Positions 8,740 through 17,616 of a DNA stretch of 64,000 nt are shown piece by piece. Location of the stretch: positions 42,031 through 106,030 of the forward strand of contig NZ_AJWX01000023.1 in assembly GCF_000263855.1 (NCBI RefSeq), given 5' to 3'. Numbering within the stretch: the stretch's first letter is position 1; each line of letters opens with the position of its first letter. Under the pieces are notes generated by a model that saw only the letters and a program-made list of their open reading frames with translations, did no database searches and had not been told where the DNA came from. The translations under genes and the position numbers were made by a program. Source of the stretch: Pseudomonas sp. M47T1 (GTDB lineage Bacteria > Pseudomonadota > Gammaproteobacteria > Pseudomonadales > Pseudomonadaceae).

Positions 8740-11060
8740 CAGCGTTTCTTCAACTGCTTGGCGTTGGCGAACAGCGAAGCCATGGCGTTATTGGCCGGGG
8801 CTGGCGCAGGCTCTTTCTGACGGGCAGGCGCGCCTTGCTGGCGTGGCGCGGAACCTGGGCGGCTGCCACGGGCACCGTCGACTTTCTCGCCCGGGGTGTC
8901 GCCCATGCGCATCGACAGGCCCACGCGTTTGCGGGGGATATCGACTTCCATGACCTTGACCTTCACCACGTCGCCGGCCTTCACCGCTTCGCGCGGGTCC
9001 TTGATGAACTTCTCCGACAGCGCCGAGATATGAACCAGCCCGTCCTGGTGTACACCGATATCGACGAAGGCACCGAAGTTGGTCACGTTGGTGACCACGC
9101 CTTCGAGAATCATCCCCGGCTCCAGGTCCTTGAGGTCTTCGACGCCGTCCTGGAAGGCGGCTGTCTTGAACTCGGGGCGCGGGTCGCGGCCCGGCTTGTC
9201 CAGTTCCTGGAGGATGTCGGTGACCGTAGGCAGGCCGAAGGTTTCGTCGGTGAACTTCTTAGGGTCCAGGCGCTTGAGGAACGCACCGTCGCCGATCAGC
9301 GAGCGGATGTCGCGGTCGGTTTCGGCGGCAATGCGTTGCACCAATGGGTAGGCTTCCGGGTGCACGGCGGAGGCGTCCAGCGGGTTGTCGCCGTTCATCA
9401 CGCGCAGGAAGCCTGCGGCTTGTTCAAAGGTTTTCTCGCCCAGGCGGCTGACTTTCTTCAGCGCCGCGCGGGTCTTGAACGCGCCGTGCTCGTCGCGGTG
9501 GGCAACGATGTTCTGCGCCAGGGTGCTGTTGAGGCCCGAGATACGCGCCAGCAAGGCCACCGAGGCGGTGTTCACGTCCACGCCCACGGCGTTCACGCAG
9601 TCTTCCACCACGGCGTCCAGGCCACGCGCCAGCTTGAGCTGCGACACGTCGTGCTGATACTGGCCAACACCGATGGACTTCGGATCGATCTTCACCAGCT
9701 CGGCCAGCGGGTCCTGCAGGCGACGAGCGATGGACACGGCGCCACGGATCGACACGTCCAGGTCCGGAAATTCCTTGGCTGCCAGTTCCGAGGCCGAGTA
9801 CACCGAAGCGCCCGCCTCGGAGACCATGACCTTGGTCATTTTCAGACCTGGGTATTTTTTGATCAGGTCGGCGGCCAGCTTGTCGGTTTCGCGGCTGGCG
9901 GTACCGTTGCCGATGGCAATCAGGTCAACCGAGTGCTTGGCGCACAGGGCGGCCAGCACGGCGATGGTCTGGTCCCACTTGTTGTGTGGCACGTGCGGGT
10001 AGACGGTGGCAGTGTCCAGCACCTTGCCAGTGGCATCCACCACGGCCACCTTGCAGCCGGTACGCAGGCCCGGGTCCAGGCCCAGGGTAGCGCGCGGGCC
10101 CGCCGGGGCAGCCAGCAGCAGGTCATGCAGGTTGTGGGCGAATACGTTGATGGCCTCGGCTTCGGCGCTATCGCGCAGTTCGCCGAACAGATCGGTCTCC
10201 AAGTGGGTGTAGAGCTTGACCTTCCAGGTCCAGCGCACTACTTCGCCCAGCCATTTGTCGGCAGGCCGGTTCTGGTTTTTCAGGCTGAAATGTTCGCCGA
10301 TCATCATTTCGCACGGGTGCAGGGTGCCCGGCGCTTCCTCGCCCACTTTCAGCGCGCAGCTGAGCACACCTTCGTTGCGGCCGCGGAAAATCGCCAGGGC
10401 GCGGTGCGACGGCATGCTCTTGAGCGGTTCGTCGTGTTCGAAGTAGTCGCGGAACTTGGCGCCTTCCTCTTCCTTGCCGGCCACCACGCGGGCACTGATG
10501 GTGGCTTCCTGCTTGAGGAAACCGCGCAGCTTTTCCAGTAGCTTGGCGTCTTCGGCAAAGCGCTCCATCAGAATATACTTGGCGCCTTCCAGGGCCGCCT
10601 TGGTGTCGGCCACGCCCTTGTCGGCGCTGACAAAGCGGGCAGCCTCGGCTTCGGGGTTGAGCATCGGGTCGGCCAGCAGGCCGTCAGCCAGCTCGCCCAG
10701 GCCGGCTTCCAGGGCGATCTGGCCCTTGGTGCGACGCTTCTGCTTATAAGGCAGGTAAAGGTCTTCGAGGCGGGTCTTGGTGTCGGCCAGGTTGATGTCG
10801 CGGGCCAGTTCAGGCGTCAGCTTGCCTTGTTCTTCAATGCTGGCCAGGATGCTGGCGCGGCGATCGTCGAGCTCGCGCAGGTAGCGCAGGCGTTCTTCCA
10901 GGTTGCGCAGTTGCGTGTCGTCCAGGCTGCCGGTCACTTCTTTGCGGTAGCGGGCGATAAAAGGCACCGTGGAGCCTTCGTCCAAAAGAGCCACGGCCGC
11001 GTCGACCTGTTGCGGGCGGACGCCGAGTTCTGCGGCGATGCGGCTGTTGATGCTGTCCAT
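8739..11060 (-). CDS. tex: Tex family transcription accessory / RNA-binding protein
   Basis: A protein of 773 residues from the ATG at 11060, which has AGGTGGT just upstream; the longer open frame to 11192 adds a non-conserved extension. Layout is the Tex family: N-terminal helical domain, YqgF-type RNase H fold (LGLDPGLRTGCKVAVVD), helix-hairpin-helix motifs, and a C-terminal S1 RNA-binding domain (GMILEGVVTNVTNFGAFVDI). The tail is low-complexity and rich in Gly, Arg and Pro. It affects transcription and toxin expression in studied species. It is cotranscribed with the thioesterase. Confidence 0.95.
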   Translation of the reverse strand: MDSINSRIAAELGVRPQQVDAAVALLDEGSTVPFIARYRKEVTGSLDDTQLRNLEERLRYLRELDDRRASILASIEEQGKLTPELARDINLADTKTRLEDLYLPYKQKRRTKGQIALEAGLGELADGLLADPMLNPEAEAARFVSADKGVADTKAALEGAKYILMERFAEDAKLLEKLRGFLKQEATISARVVAGKEEEGAKFRDYFEHDEPLKSMPSHRALAIFRGRNEGVLSCALKVGEEAPGTLHPCEMMIGEHFSLKNQNRPADKWLGEVVRWTWKVKLYTHLETDLFGELRDSAEAEAINVFAHNLHDLLLAAPAGPRATLGLDPGLRTGCKVAVVDATGKVLDTATVYPHVPHNKWDQTIAVLAALCAKHSVDLIAIGNGTASRETDKLAADLIKKYPGLKMTKVMVSEAGASVYSASELAAKEFPDLDVSIRGAVSIARRLQDPLAELVKIDPKSIGVGQYQHDVSQLKLARGLDAVVEDCVNAVGVDVNTASVALLARISGLNSTLAQNIVAHRDEHGAFKTRAALKKVSRLGEKTFEQAAGFLRVMNGDNPLDASAVHPEAYPLVQRIAAETDRDIRSLIGDGAFLKRLDPKKFTDETFGLPTVTDILQELDKPGRDPRPEFKTAAFQDGVEDLKDLEPGMILEGVVTNVTNFGAFVDIGVHQDGLVHISALSEKFIKDPREAVKAGDVVKVKVMEVDIPRKRVGLSMRMGDTPGEKVDGARGSRPGSAPRQQGAPARQKEPAPAPANNAMASLFANAKQLKKR

Positions 11061-11301
11061 AAGACCACCTGACCAATTGTAAATGCAGAGCCGCCGGCCG
11101 GGGCTGGCGATCACGAACCGCCGGGCGCGCCCGACGTAAAAGGGGCGCATTATAACCAGCGATGCAAGCTTGGGGGATGCTGGCAAAGTCACCCGTCGGC
11201 GCGTCTGTCATGGCAACCCAGGTAAAATCTGCTAACAATGCACACAGCACACTGATTCGGTAGCTGCGCCATAATGCATGCCGAGATCAAAGGAGTAAGC
11301 C
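11061..11301. promoter_or_regulatory. Divergent intergenic region of tex and ompR
   Basis: These 241 bases must hold the promoters of tex (leftward) and ompR (rightward). The ompR ribosome site AAAGGAG lies at 11290-11296. I could not pick convincing -35/-10 pairs and saw no repeats. Confidence 0.4.
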
Positions 11302-12033
11302 ATGAGCAGTACTGCACAAGCACCAAAGATTCTGATTGTCGACGACGATCAGGTCATCCGTGATCGGCTGGTGCGCTTCCTCACCGAACACACTGAATTC
11401 AACATCCGTGCCGTGGGTGACACCAAGGAAATGGACCGCCTGCTGGCGCGTGAGTCCTATAACCTGATCGTGCTGGACCTGATGCTGCCCGGCGAAGACG
11501 GCCTGACCGCCGCCGCACGCCTGCGCCGCGGAAAGACCAACCCGGTGCCGGTGATCATGCTTACCGCCAAGGGCGATGACCAGGACCGTATTCGCGGCCT
11601 TGAGCATGCCGACGACTACCTGGGCAAGCCGTTCAACCCCCATGAACTGGTGGCGCGCATCAAGGCCGTGCTGTTCCGCCGCGTAGCCCCGGTGCCCGGC
11701 GCGCCCGCCAGCGAGGACGAGGTGGTCACCTTTGGCGACTACTCTCTGTCGCTGGCCACCCGCGAGTTGACGCGGGGTAACGAGGTGCACATGCTGACCA
11801 CGGGCGAGTTCGCTGTGCTCAAGGCTCTGGTAATGCACGCACGCGAGCCGCTGACCCGTGACAAGCTGATGAACCTGGCCCGCGGTCGGGAATGGGACGC
11901 GCTGGAACGTTCCATCGACGTGCAGATTTCCCGTCTGCGTCGTTTGATCGAGCCCGATCCGTCCAAACCGCGCTATATCCAGACTGTCTGGGGCGTTGGC
12001 TACGTGTTCGTGCCGGATGGCGACAGCAAGTGA
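11302..12033 (+). CDS. ompR: Osmolarity response regulator OmpR
   Basis: A 243-residue two-component response regulator. The receiver domain (about 8-122) has the acidic pocket VDDD at residues 13-16, phospho-acceptor Asp59 (IVLDLMLPGEDG), and the conserved Thr/Lys near 82 and 105. The C-terminal winged helix (about 145-240, SRLRRLIEPD) binds DNA. The partner kinase EnvZ follows on the same strand after a REP-type hairpin. In the family this pair adjusts porin expression to osmolarity and acid. Confidence 0.96.
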   Translation: MSSTAQAPKILIVDDDQVIRDRLVRFLTEHTEFNIRAVGDTKEMDRLLARESYNLIVLDLMLPGEDGLTAAARLRRGKTNPVPVIMLTAKGDDQDRIRGLEHADDYLGKPFNPHELVARIKAVLFRRVAPVPGAPASEDEVVTFGDYSLSLATRELTRGNEVHMLTTGEFAVLKALVMHAREPLTRDKLMNLARGREWDALERSIDVQISRLRRLIEPDPSKPRYIQTVWGVGYVFVPDGDSK

Positions 12034-12040
12034 CGGGGCA

Positions 12041-12120
12041 TTTGTAGGAGCGAGCCGTCCCGGCGCGGCCAGGAAGGCTCGTTATCCGCAATCAGTGCGA
12101 GCGGCGCTCGCTCCTGCAAA
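12041..12120. repeat. REP-type inverted repeat between ompR and envZ
   Basis: TTTGTAGGAGCGAGC (12041-12055) and GCTCGCTCCTGCAAA (12106-12120) are inverted with one mismatch and form the outer stem of a Pseudomonas REP pair. It sits inside the ompR-envZ operon and could reduce or uncouple envZ expression. Confidence 0.8.
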
Positions 12121-12137
12121 GTTTATGGCTGCTGTTT

Positions 12138-13451
12138 ATGAAGACCCCCGTATGGTTCCCCCAGAGTTTCTTTGCCCGCACATTGTGGCTGGTACTCATC
12201 GTCGTGCTGTTTTCCAAGGCGCTGACCCTGGTTTATCTGTTGATGAACGAGGATGTGCTAGTTGATCGGCAGTACAGCCACGGCGTCGCGCTGACCCTTC
12301 GGGCCTACTGGGCTGCCGACGAAGATGACCGTGAACGCATTGCCGACGCCGCCGGGTTGATCCGCGTGGTGGGTGGCGGTGTGCCCGAGGGCGAGCAGCA
12401 CTGGCCGTACAGCGCCATCTACCAGCGCCAGATGCAGGCCGAGCTGGGTGCCGACACCGAAGTGCGCCTGCGCGTGCATGCGCCTCCCGCGTTGTGGGTG
12501 CGCGCGCCCAGCCTGGGGGCTGGCTGGCTGAAGGTGCCGTTGTACCCGCACCCGCTTCGCGGGCAGAAAATATGGAATGTGCTGGGCTGGTTCCTGGCCA
12601 TCGGCCTGCTGTCCACGGCCTCGGCCTGGATATTCGTGCGCCAGCTAAGCCAGCCGCTCAAGCGCCTGGTGTTCGCCGCCCGGCAAGTGGGGCAGGGGCG
12701 CAGCGTACGCTTGCCCATCAGTGACACGCCCAGCGAAATGACCGAGGTGTACCGCGCCTTCAACCAGATGGCCGAAGACGTCGAGCAGGCTGGGCGCGAG
12801 CGCGAACTGATGCTGGCGGGGGTGTCCCACGACTTGCGCACGCCATTGACCCGCTTGCGGCTGTCCACCGAGTTCATGGACCCGTCCAGTGACCTGGCGG
12901 CGGACATGCAGCGCGACATCGAAGACATGGATGCCATCCTCGACCAGTTTCTGGCTTTCATTCGCGACGGCCGTGACGAAGCCATCGAGGAAGTAGACCT
13001 GGCCCAGCTGGTGCAGGAAACCGTGGCGCCCTTCAACCAGCCGCAAGAGCGCGTGCGCCTCTGCCTGGAGCCTATTCCGCCATTCCCGTTGCGGCGCGTG
13101 TCGATGAAACGGCTGCTCACCAACCTGATCGGCAATGCGCTGCATCATGCCGGTGATGGCGTTGAAGTAGCGGCCTACGTGTCGGGCGACAACAGCGCCC
13201 CCTACGTGGTGCTCAGCGTGCTGGACCGTGGCGCGGGCATTCTCGAGGAGGAACTGGCAAGCATCTTCGACCCGTTCATTCGTGGCGATCGTGCCCGCAG
13301 TGGCAAGGGCACCGGCCTGGGGTTGGCCATCGTCAAGCGCATAGCCGCCATGCATGGCGGCAATGTCGAACTGCGCAACCGCTCTGGCGGCGGCCTGGAA
13401 GCCCGCGTGCGCTTGCCGCTGGGGCTGATGCTACCCCGCGACGCGGTCTGA
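12138..13451 (+). CDS. envZ: Sensor histidine kinase EnvZ
   Basis: A 437-residue membrane kinase that phosphorylates OmpR. It has an N-terminal membrane segment (about 14-35), a periplasmic domain, a second membrane segment (about 145-170), and a HAMP domain (about 170-220). The H-box carries His231 (GVSHDLRTPLTRLRLS), and N, G1 and G2 boxes of the ATPase domain follow (NLIGNALHHAG, DRGAGI, GTGLGLAIVKR). The ATG at 12138 has no clear ribosome site. Confidence 0.95.
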   Translation: MKTPVWFPQSFFARTLWLVLIVVLFSKALTLVYLLMNEDVLVDRQYSHGVALTLRAYWAADEDDRERIADAAGLIRVVGGGVPEGEQHWPYSAIYQRQMQAELGADTEVRLRVHAPPALWVRAPSLGAGWLKVPLYPHPLRGQKIWNVLGWFLAIGLLSTASAWIFVRQLSQPLKRLVFAARQVGQGRSVRLPISDTPSEMTEVYRAFNQMAEDVEQAGRERELMLAGVSHDLRTPLTRLRLSTEFMDPSSDLAADMQRDIEDMDAILDQFLAFIRDGRDEAIEEVDLAQLVQETVAPFNQPQERVRLCLEPIPPFPLRRVSMKRLLTNLIGNALHHAGDGVEVAAYVSGDNSAPYVVLSVLDRGAGILEEELASIFDPFIRGDRARSGKGTGLGLAIVKRIAAMHGGNVELRNRSGGGLEARVRLPLGLMLPRDAV

Positions 13452-13461
13452 CCCCCGTACA

Positions 13462-13556
13462 AGCTGCCGCAGGCTGCGAAGGCCCGCATAGCGGGCCCGC
13501 GACCGATATCACACCGCCGAGGTCCTACGGACCTTTCCGCAACCTTTCGGCAGCTC
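13462..13556. repeat. Dispersed intergenic repeat, copy 1
   Basis: A roughly 95-base element. It begins with AGCTGCCGCAGGCTGCGAA, contains a GGCCCGC/GCGGGCC hairpin and ends with an inverted version of its start (TTTCGGCAGCTC). Related copies are at 25915-26030 and 40117-40186, with a partial copy at 52007-52030. It lies between convergent envZ and rimK. Confidence 0.75.
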
Positions 13557-13581
13557 CAATAATCGGCCCCATTACGCGGGG

Positions 13582-14487
13582 TCAACCCTTGCCTTTGGTA
13601 CGGGTCAGGTTCGGGCCGCCATTCTTTTCCAGGTGTTCGATGATCATCCCGGCCACGTCCTTGCCGGTGGTGACTTCGATGCCTTCCAGGCCCGGCGAGG
13701 AGTTGACCTCCATCACCAGTGGCCCGTGATTGGAGCGCAGAATATCCACGCCTGCAACGCTCAGGCCCATGACCTTGGCCGCACGGATGGCGGTCATGCG
13801 CTCTTCGGGGGTGATCTTGATCAGGCTTGCGCTGCCACCGCGGTGAAGGTTGGAGCGGAACTCGCCCGGCTTGGCCTGGCGCTTCATCGAGGCAATCACC
13901 TTGTCACCCACCACGAAGCAGCGGATGTCGGCGCCACCGGCTTCCTTGATGTACTCCTGCACCATGATGTTCTGCTTCAAGCCCATGAAGGCCTCGATCA
14001 CCGACTCTGCCGCCTTGGTGGTCTCGCACAGCACCACGCCGATGCCCTGGGTGCCTTCCAGCACCTTGATGACCAGGGGGGCGCCGTTGACCATCTGGAT
14101 CAGGTCGGGAATGTCATCCGGGGAGTGGGCAAAACCGGTAACCGGCAAGCCGATGCCCCGGCGGGACAGCAATTGCAGCGAGCGCAGCTTGTCCCGCGAG
14201 CGGGCGATGGCCACGGACTCGTTGAGCGGGAACACACCCATCATCTCGAACTGGCGCAATACCGCGCAGCCATAGAACGTGACCGATGCGCCGATGCGCG
14301 GAATCACTGCATCGAACCCTTCCAGCGGCTTGCCGCGATAGTGGATCTGCGGCTTGTGGCTGGCGATGTTCATGTAGGCGCGCAAGGTATCGATCACTAC
14401 CATTTCATGCCCGCGCGCAACCCCGGCTTCAACCAGGCGGCGGGTGGAATACAGACGCGGGTTCCGCGACAGCACAGCGATCTTCAT
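13582..14487 (-). CDS. rimK: Ribosomal protein S6 glutamate ligase RimK
   Basis: An ATP-grasp enzyme of 301 residues, the standard RimK length, that adds glutamates to the C-terminus of ribosomal protein S6. The ATG at 14487 gives the typical MKIAVLSRNPRLYSTRRLVEA; the longer open frame overlaps rimB. ATP-grasp motifs include VIKVLEGTQGIGV and VMEVNSSPGLEG. Its start overlaps the stop of the RimB-type protease gene by four bases, so the two are coupled. In P. fluorescens this pair sets ribosome composition. Confidence 0.96.
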   Translation of the reverse strand: MKIAVLSRNPRLYSTRRLVEAGVARGHEMVVIDTLRAYMNIASHKPQIHYRGKPLEGFDAVIPRIGASVTFYGCAVLRQFEMMGVFPLNESVAIARSRDKLRSLQLLSRRGIGLPVTGFAHSPDDIPDLIQMVNGAPLVIKVLEGTQGIGVVLCETTKAAESVIEAFMGLKQNIMVQEYIKEAGGADIRCFVVGDKVIASMKRQAKPGEFRSNLHRGGSASLIKITPEERMTAIRAAKVMGLSVAGVDILRSNHGPLVMEVNSSPGLEGIEVTTGKDVAGMIIEHLEKNGGPNLTRTKGKG

Positions 14488-15116
14488 GCAACACCTGTGG
14501 AAGAGGTAGTAGAGGCCGGAAAAGCCGGCTTGTCTTGAACGTAGGTAACGCCTGGGTTGACCACCAGTTGGCCATGGACCAGGGCCTTGGAGCCCAGCAG
14601 CAGGCGATAGCGCATCGCCTTGCGGCAGGCGAGGGTAAATTCGACCTGCCATACCCGGTCACCCAGCGCCAACGTGGTGCGGATGACGTAGCGGGTCTGG
14701 GCGTGGCCGTTGGAGCTCTTGATGGTTTTCATGGCCACTAGTGGCGCTTCGCAGCGTCGGTGGCGCAGTTGCACGACCGAGCCCAGGTGCGCGTTGAAGC
14801 GCACCCATTGCTCGCCGTCACGCTCAAAGGTTTCTATTTCCGTGGCGTGAAGGCTGGACGTGCTGGCGCCGGTATCGATCTTGGCGCGCAGGCCGGCGAC
14901 CCCCAGGTCGGGAAGCGCCACCCACTCGCGCAGGCCGATAACGGTCAAATGATCAAATGTCTTCAATGGGGCAACCGAGGTGTAAAAGGTTTCTGATCGC
15001 AGCATAGCCGCCGTGAAGGCGGCGCGGTGCGACCCATGGTGCAAAGCGCGGTATTCACGCAGAAACCGATGCAAATGGCGATAGATATTGAGTGGCAAGC
15101 TGAAGATTTCGTTCAT
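14484..15116 (-). CDS. rimB: RimB-type ATP-dependent zinc protease family protein
   Basis: 210 residues if translation begins at the ATG at 15116 (AGGA eight bases upstream); a start at 15005 would give 173 residues and fits the core domain better. The retropepsin-like motif KIDTGASTSSLHA is clear. The family member next to rimK in P. fluorescens is a protease that acts on modified ribosomal protein S6. It overlaps rimK by four bases. No rimA gene is visible beside it. Confidence 0.85.
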   Translation of the reverse strand: MNEIFSLPLNIYRHLHRFLREYRALHHGSHRAAFTAAMLRSETFYTSVAPLKTFDHLTVIGLREWVALPDLGVAGLRAKIDTGASTSSLHATEIETFERDGEQWVRFNAHLGSVVQLRHRRCEAPLVAMKTIKSSNGHAQTRYVIRTTLALGDRVWQVEFTLACRKAMRYRLLLGSKALVHGQLVVNPGVTYVQDKPAFPASTTSSTGVA

Positions 15117-15234
15117 CCGTTGCGTCCTGAAGGCTGTCCGTAGCTGGTTCAGACTTTAAACGCACGGCTTCTTACCTTGCATCCGACAGGCACGGTAGTA
15201 CAGTTCCATTAAAGTCCTGAGTCGAGGTTTTGCG

Positions 15235-15630
15235 GTGGCACAAAAACAGGAAGAGGACGACAAGGTTCGTCTCGATAAATGGTTGTGGGCGGCGCGTTTC
15301 TATAAAACGCGCGCCTTGGCCAAGGCGGCGATCGAAGGCGGCAAGGTGCACTGGCGCGGCGAGCGCTGCAAGCCGGGCAAAGAACCCAGGGTGGGTGACG
15401 AGTTTGTCCTGCGCACCGGGTTCGACGAGCGCACGGTAGTAGTCAAGGCCCTGTCGGTGGTGCGCAAGGGTGCGCCCGAGGCCCAGCTACTTTATGAAGA
15501 GACACCACAAAGCGTGGCAAAGCGCGAGGAAGCCGCGCAGATGCGCAAGGCTGGCTCGCTGGGTGTAACCACCGATGGGCGGCCGACCAAGAAACAGCGT
15601 CGGCAGCTCCATCAGTTTCACAGCGACTAG
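15235..15630 (+). CDS. hslR: Heat shock protein 15, ribosome-associated S4 protein
   Basis: A protein of 131 residues with a GTG start and GAGG upstream. The N-terminal S4 RNA-binding domain (about 10-70: RLDKWLWAARFYKTRALAKAA) is that of Hsp15, which binds stalled 50S subunits carrying peptidyl-tRNA and helps recycle them. The basic C-terminus is typical. Its stop overlaps the stop of the converging PAP2 gene by four bases. Confidence 0.93.
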   Translation: MAQKQEEDDKVRLDKWLWAARFYKTRALAKAAIEGGKVHWRGERCKPGKEPRVGDEFVLRTGFDERTVVVKALSVVRKGAPEAQLLYEETPQSVAKREEAAQMRKAGSLGVTTDGRPTKKQRRQLHQFHSD

Positions 15631-16424
15631 GCGCTGACCACGCTCAGGCAGCGTACCAGTGGCAGGCGTTGCAGCACACGGAACAGCGGCTGCGTCACGC
15701 GCAGCAACCAGCCCGACACGCCGGCGGCAAACGGGGTGTAGTAACCCCAGCCCAGCGCCAGCAGGGCCATGGCCACGCCGCCGATGTAGTCGTCCTGGCC
15801 CCAGTGGGCGCCGGCGACCAGGCGCGGCATTGAAAACAGCAGTACCAGACCCCAAATTACCAGGTACTGGCCGAAACGGCGGGCGAAAATGCTCATGAAC
15901 ATGCCCCAGATCAGCAGCACGGAGGCGTGATCGCCAGGGAAGCTCTGGTTCGAACCATCCTTTAGCTCCAGGTGCGAATCAATGTGCGGGTACAGGTCGC
16001 TCAGGCGAATGGCGTCGCTGAGCACCAGCGACGGGCTATGGTGCTGCCAGCCCATGGCGTCGCACACCTTGTCGAACAGCGCACGGATCACCAGCAGCAG
16101 AACCAGCATCGACACGAAGGCCAGGGTGGCCTGGCGGGCATGGATGGCTTCGATCACCCAGTCGCCGCGAATCAGCAGGGACAGCAGGATCAGGCCGACA
16201 ATGATGTCGAACGGTCGCATGCTGGAAACCGCCCAGATCGAGCGCCACACCACGTGGTCGGCCAAAGGCTGGTTGAGCAGATGGAACAGCCATTCGTCGA
16301 AAGATGTAAAAAGCGCATGGCCGGCCGGCAGCAACCACAGACCGATCAGCCCGAAGGCGATTAGATTACAGAGTAGAAGGCCTCGTACGTTCCACCTTGC
16401 TTGGAACAGTGCGGGTTTGTTCAT
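15627..16424 (-). CDS. PAP2-family membrane phosphatase
   Basis: A membrane protein of 265 residues with five to six predicted membrane spans. PAP2 motif 2 is SFPGDHAS (about 163-170) and motif 3 is PRLVAGAHWGQDD (about 198-210), with the catalytic histidines present. Family members remove phosphate from lipid phosphates such as undecaprenyl diphosphate, phosphatidate or lipid A. The substrate cannot be read here. It is divergent from hslO. Confidence 0.87.
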   Translation of the reverse strand: MNKPALFQARWNVRGLLLCNLIAFGLIGLWLLPAGHALFTSFDEWLFHLLNQPLADHVVWRSIWAVSSMRPFDIIVGLILLSLLIRGDWVIEAIHARQATLAFVSMLVLLLVIRALFDKVCDAMGWQHHSPSLVLSDAIRLSDLYPHIDSHLELKDGSNQSFPGDHASVLLIWGMFMSIFARRFGQYLVIWGLVLLFSMPRLVAGAHWGQDDYIGGVAMALLALGWGYYTPFAAGVSGWLLRVTQPLFRVLQRLPLVRCLSVVSA

Positions 16425-16534
16425 AAGATACCTCTATGTCAGACAGAGCGATCCGCACCAGGCTGGTGCTCTAAAGCGGGCTTTTATAGGCCCTTGTAAA
16501 CATCTTGTCACTATTATCAGATACCCAGACCTCT

Positions 16535-17437
16535 ATGCACGACACACCGGATACCGATTACAGCCAACGTTTCATCTTCGACGAATGCGACATTCGTGGT
16601 GAGATGGTTTCCCTTGAGCGCAGCTACGCCGAAGTGCTGGCCAAGCATCCGTACCCGGAGCCGGTTGCCCAACTGCTGGGCGAGTTCATGGCGGCGGCCG
16701 CGCTGCTGGTGGGCACCCTCAAGTTCGACGGGTTGCTGATCCTGCAGGCGCGTTCCGATGGTCCGGTGCCGCTGCTGATGATCGAGTGCTCCAGCGAACG
16801 CGACATTCGCGGGCTGGCGCGCTACGAGGCCGAGGGCATCACCCCCGGCGCTTCCCTGGGCGAACTGATGCCCAACGGTGTACTGGCAATGACCGTAGAC
16901 CCTAACAAGGGCCAGCGCTACCAGGGCATCGTCGAATTGGACGGCGCCGACCTGTCGGAATGCTTCACCAACTACTTCAAGATGTCCGAACAGCTGGGTA
17001 CCCGCTTCTGGCTCAACGCCAACGGCTCCCGTGCACGCGGCATGCTGTTGCAGCAATTGCCGGCCGACAAGCTCAAGGACGCCGAAGAGCGTGAAGCCAG
17101 CTGGCAGGATGCAACCGTGTTGGCCGGTACCCTGACCGCCGAAGAGCTGCTGGGCCTGGACAACGAGACCGTCCTGCACCGCCTGTACCACGACCAGGCC
17201 GTGCGTCTGTTCGATGTGCAACCGCTGCGCTTCCGTTGCAGTTGTTCGCGCGAGCGCTCGGCCCGTGCACTGGTCAGCCTGGGCGAGGCCGATGCTCAGG
17301 AACTGGTGCTGGAGCGTGGTGGCGTGATCGAGATCGATTGCCAGTTTTGTAGCGAACGCTATCTCTTTGATAGCACTGAAGTTACTCAACTTTTCGCCGG
17401 CGGTGGGTTGGAAGTGCCGTCAGATACCCGGCACTGA
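16535..17437 (+). CDS. hslO: Redox-regulated chaperone Hsp33
   Basis: A holdase chaperone of 300 residues, active when oxidised. The C-terminal zinc switch is visible as Cys235-x-Cys237 and Cys269-x2-Cys272. The ATG at 16535 gives the family-like N-terminus ending in QRFIFDECDIRGEM; a TTG at 16505 would add ten residues without a ribosome site. It is divergent from the PAP2 gene and lies upstream of pckA. Confidence 0.95.
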   Translation: MHDTPDTDYSQRFIFDECDIRGEMVSLERSYAEVLAKHPYPEPVAQLLGEFMAAAALLVGTLKFDGLLILQARSDGPVPLLMIECSSERDIRGLARYEAEGITPGASLGELMPNGVLAMTVDPNKGQRYQGIVELDGADLSECFTNYFKMSEQLGTRFWLNANGSRARGMLLQQLPADKLKDAEEREASWQDATVLAGTLTAEELLGLDNETVLHRLYHDQAVRLFDVQPLRFRCSCSRERSARALVSLGEADAQELVLERGGVIEIDCQFCSERYLFDSTEVTQLFAGGGLEVPSDTRH

Positions 17438-17524
17438 AACGTTTAAGTAGCGCGTGATCGCGTAAGTGCCGCCGGGTTAATGCCGTTTCGACAGGAGGCC
17501 CCTACTATTTCTGGACGTTTCTGG

Positions 17525-17575
17525 CATAATCCGGCCCACTTTTAGAGCTGTAGTAGTTTTTTTGTCTCTACTACA
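17525..17575 (+). promoter_or_regulatory. pckA leader: candidate -10 and perfect 8-bp hairpin
   Basis: CATAAT at 17525-17530 is a plausible -10 box. Downstream, TGTAGTAG (17549-17556) and CTACTACA (17568-17575) form a perfect stem around an 11-base T-rich loop in the presumed 5' leader, about 40 bases before the pckA start. This could be an operator or an RNA hairpin. No good -35 was found. Confidence 0.4.
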
Positions 17576-17616
17576 AAACGTTTGGAGTACTCGGCCCTGG
17601 GCCGACGGGGAACCTC

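Noticed and set aside
8835..10541. 568-codon plus-strand frame opposite tex
   Set aside because: A high-G+C shadow: tex on the other strand is clearly conserved and this frame has no motif or ribosome site.
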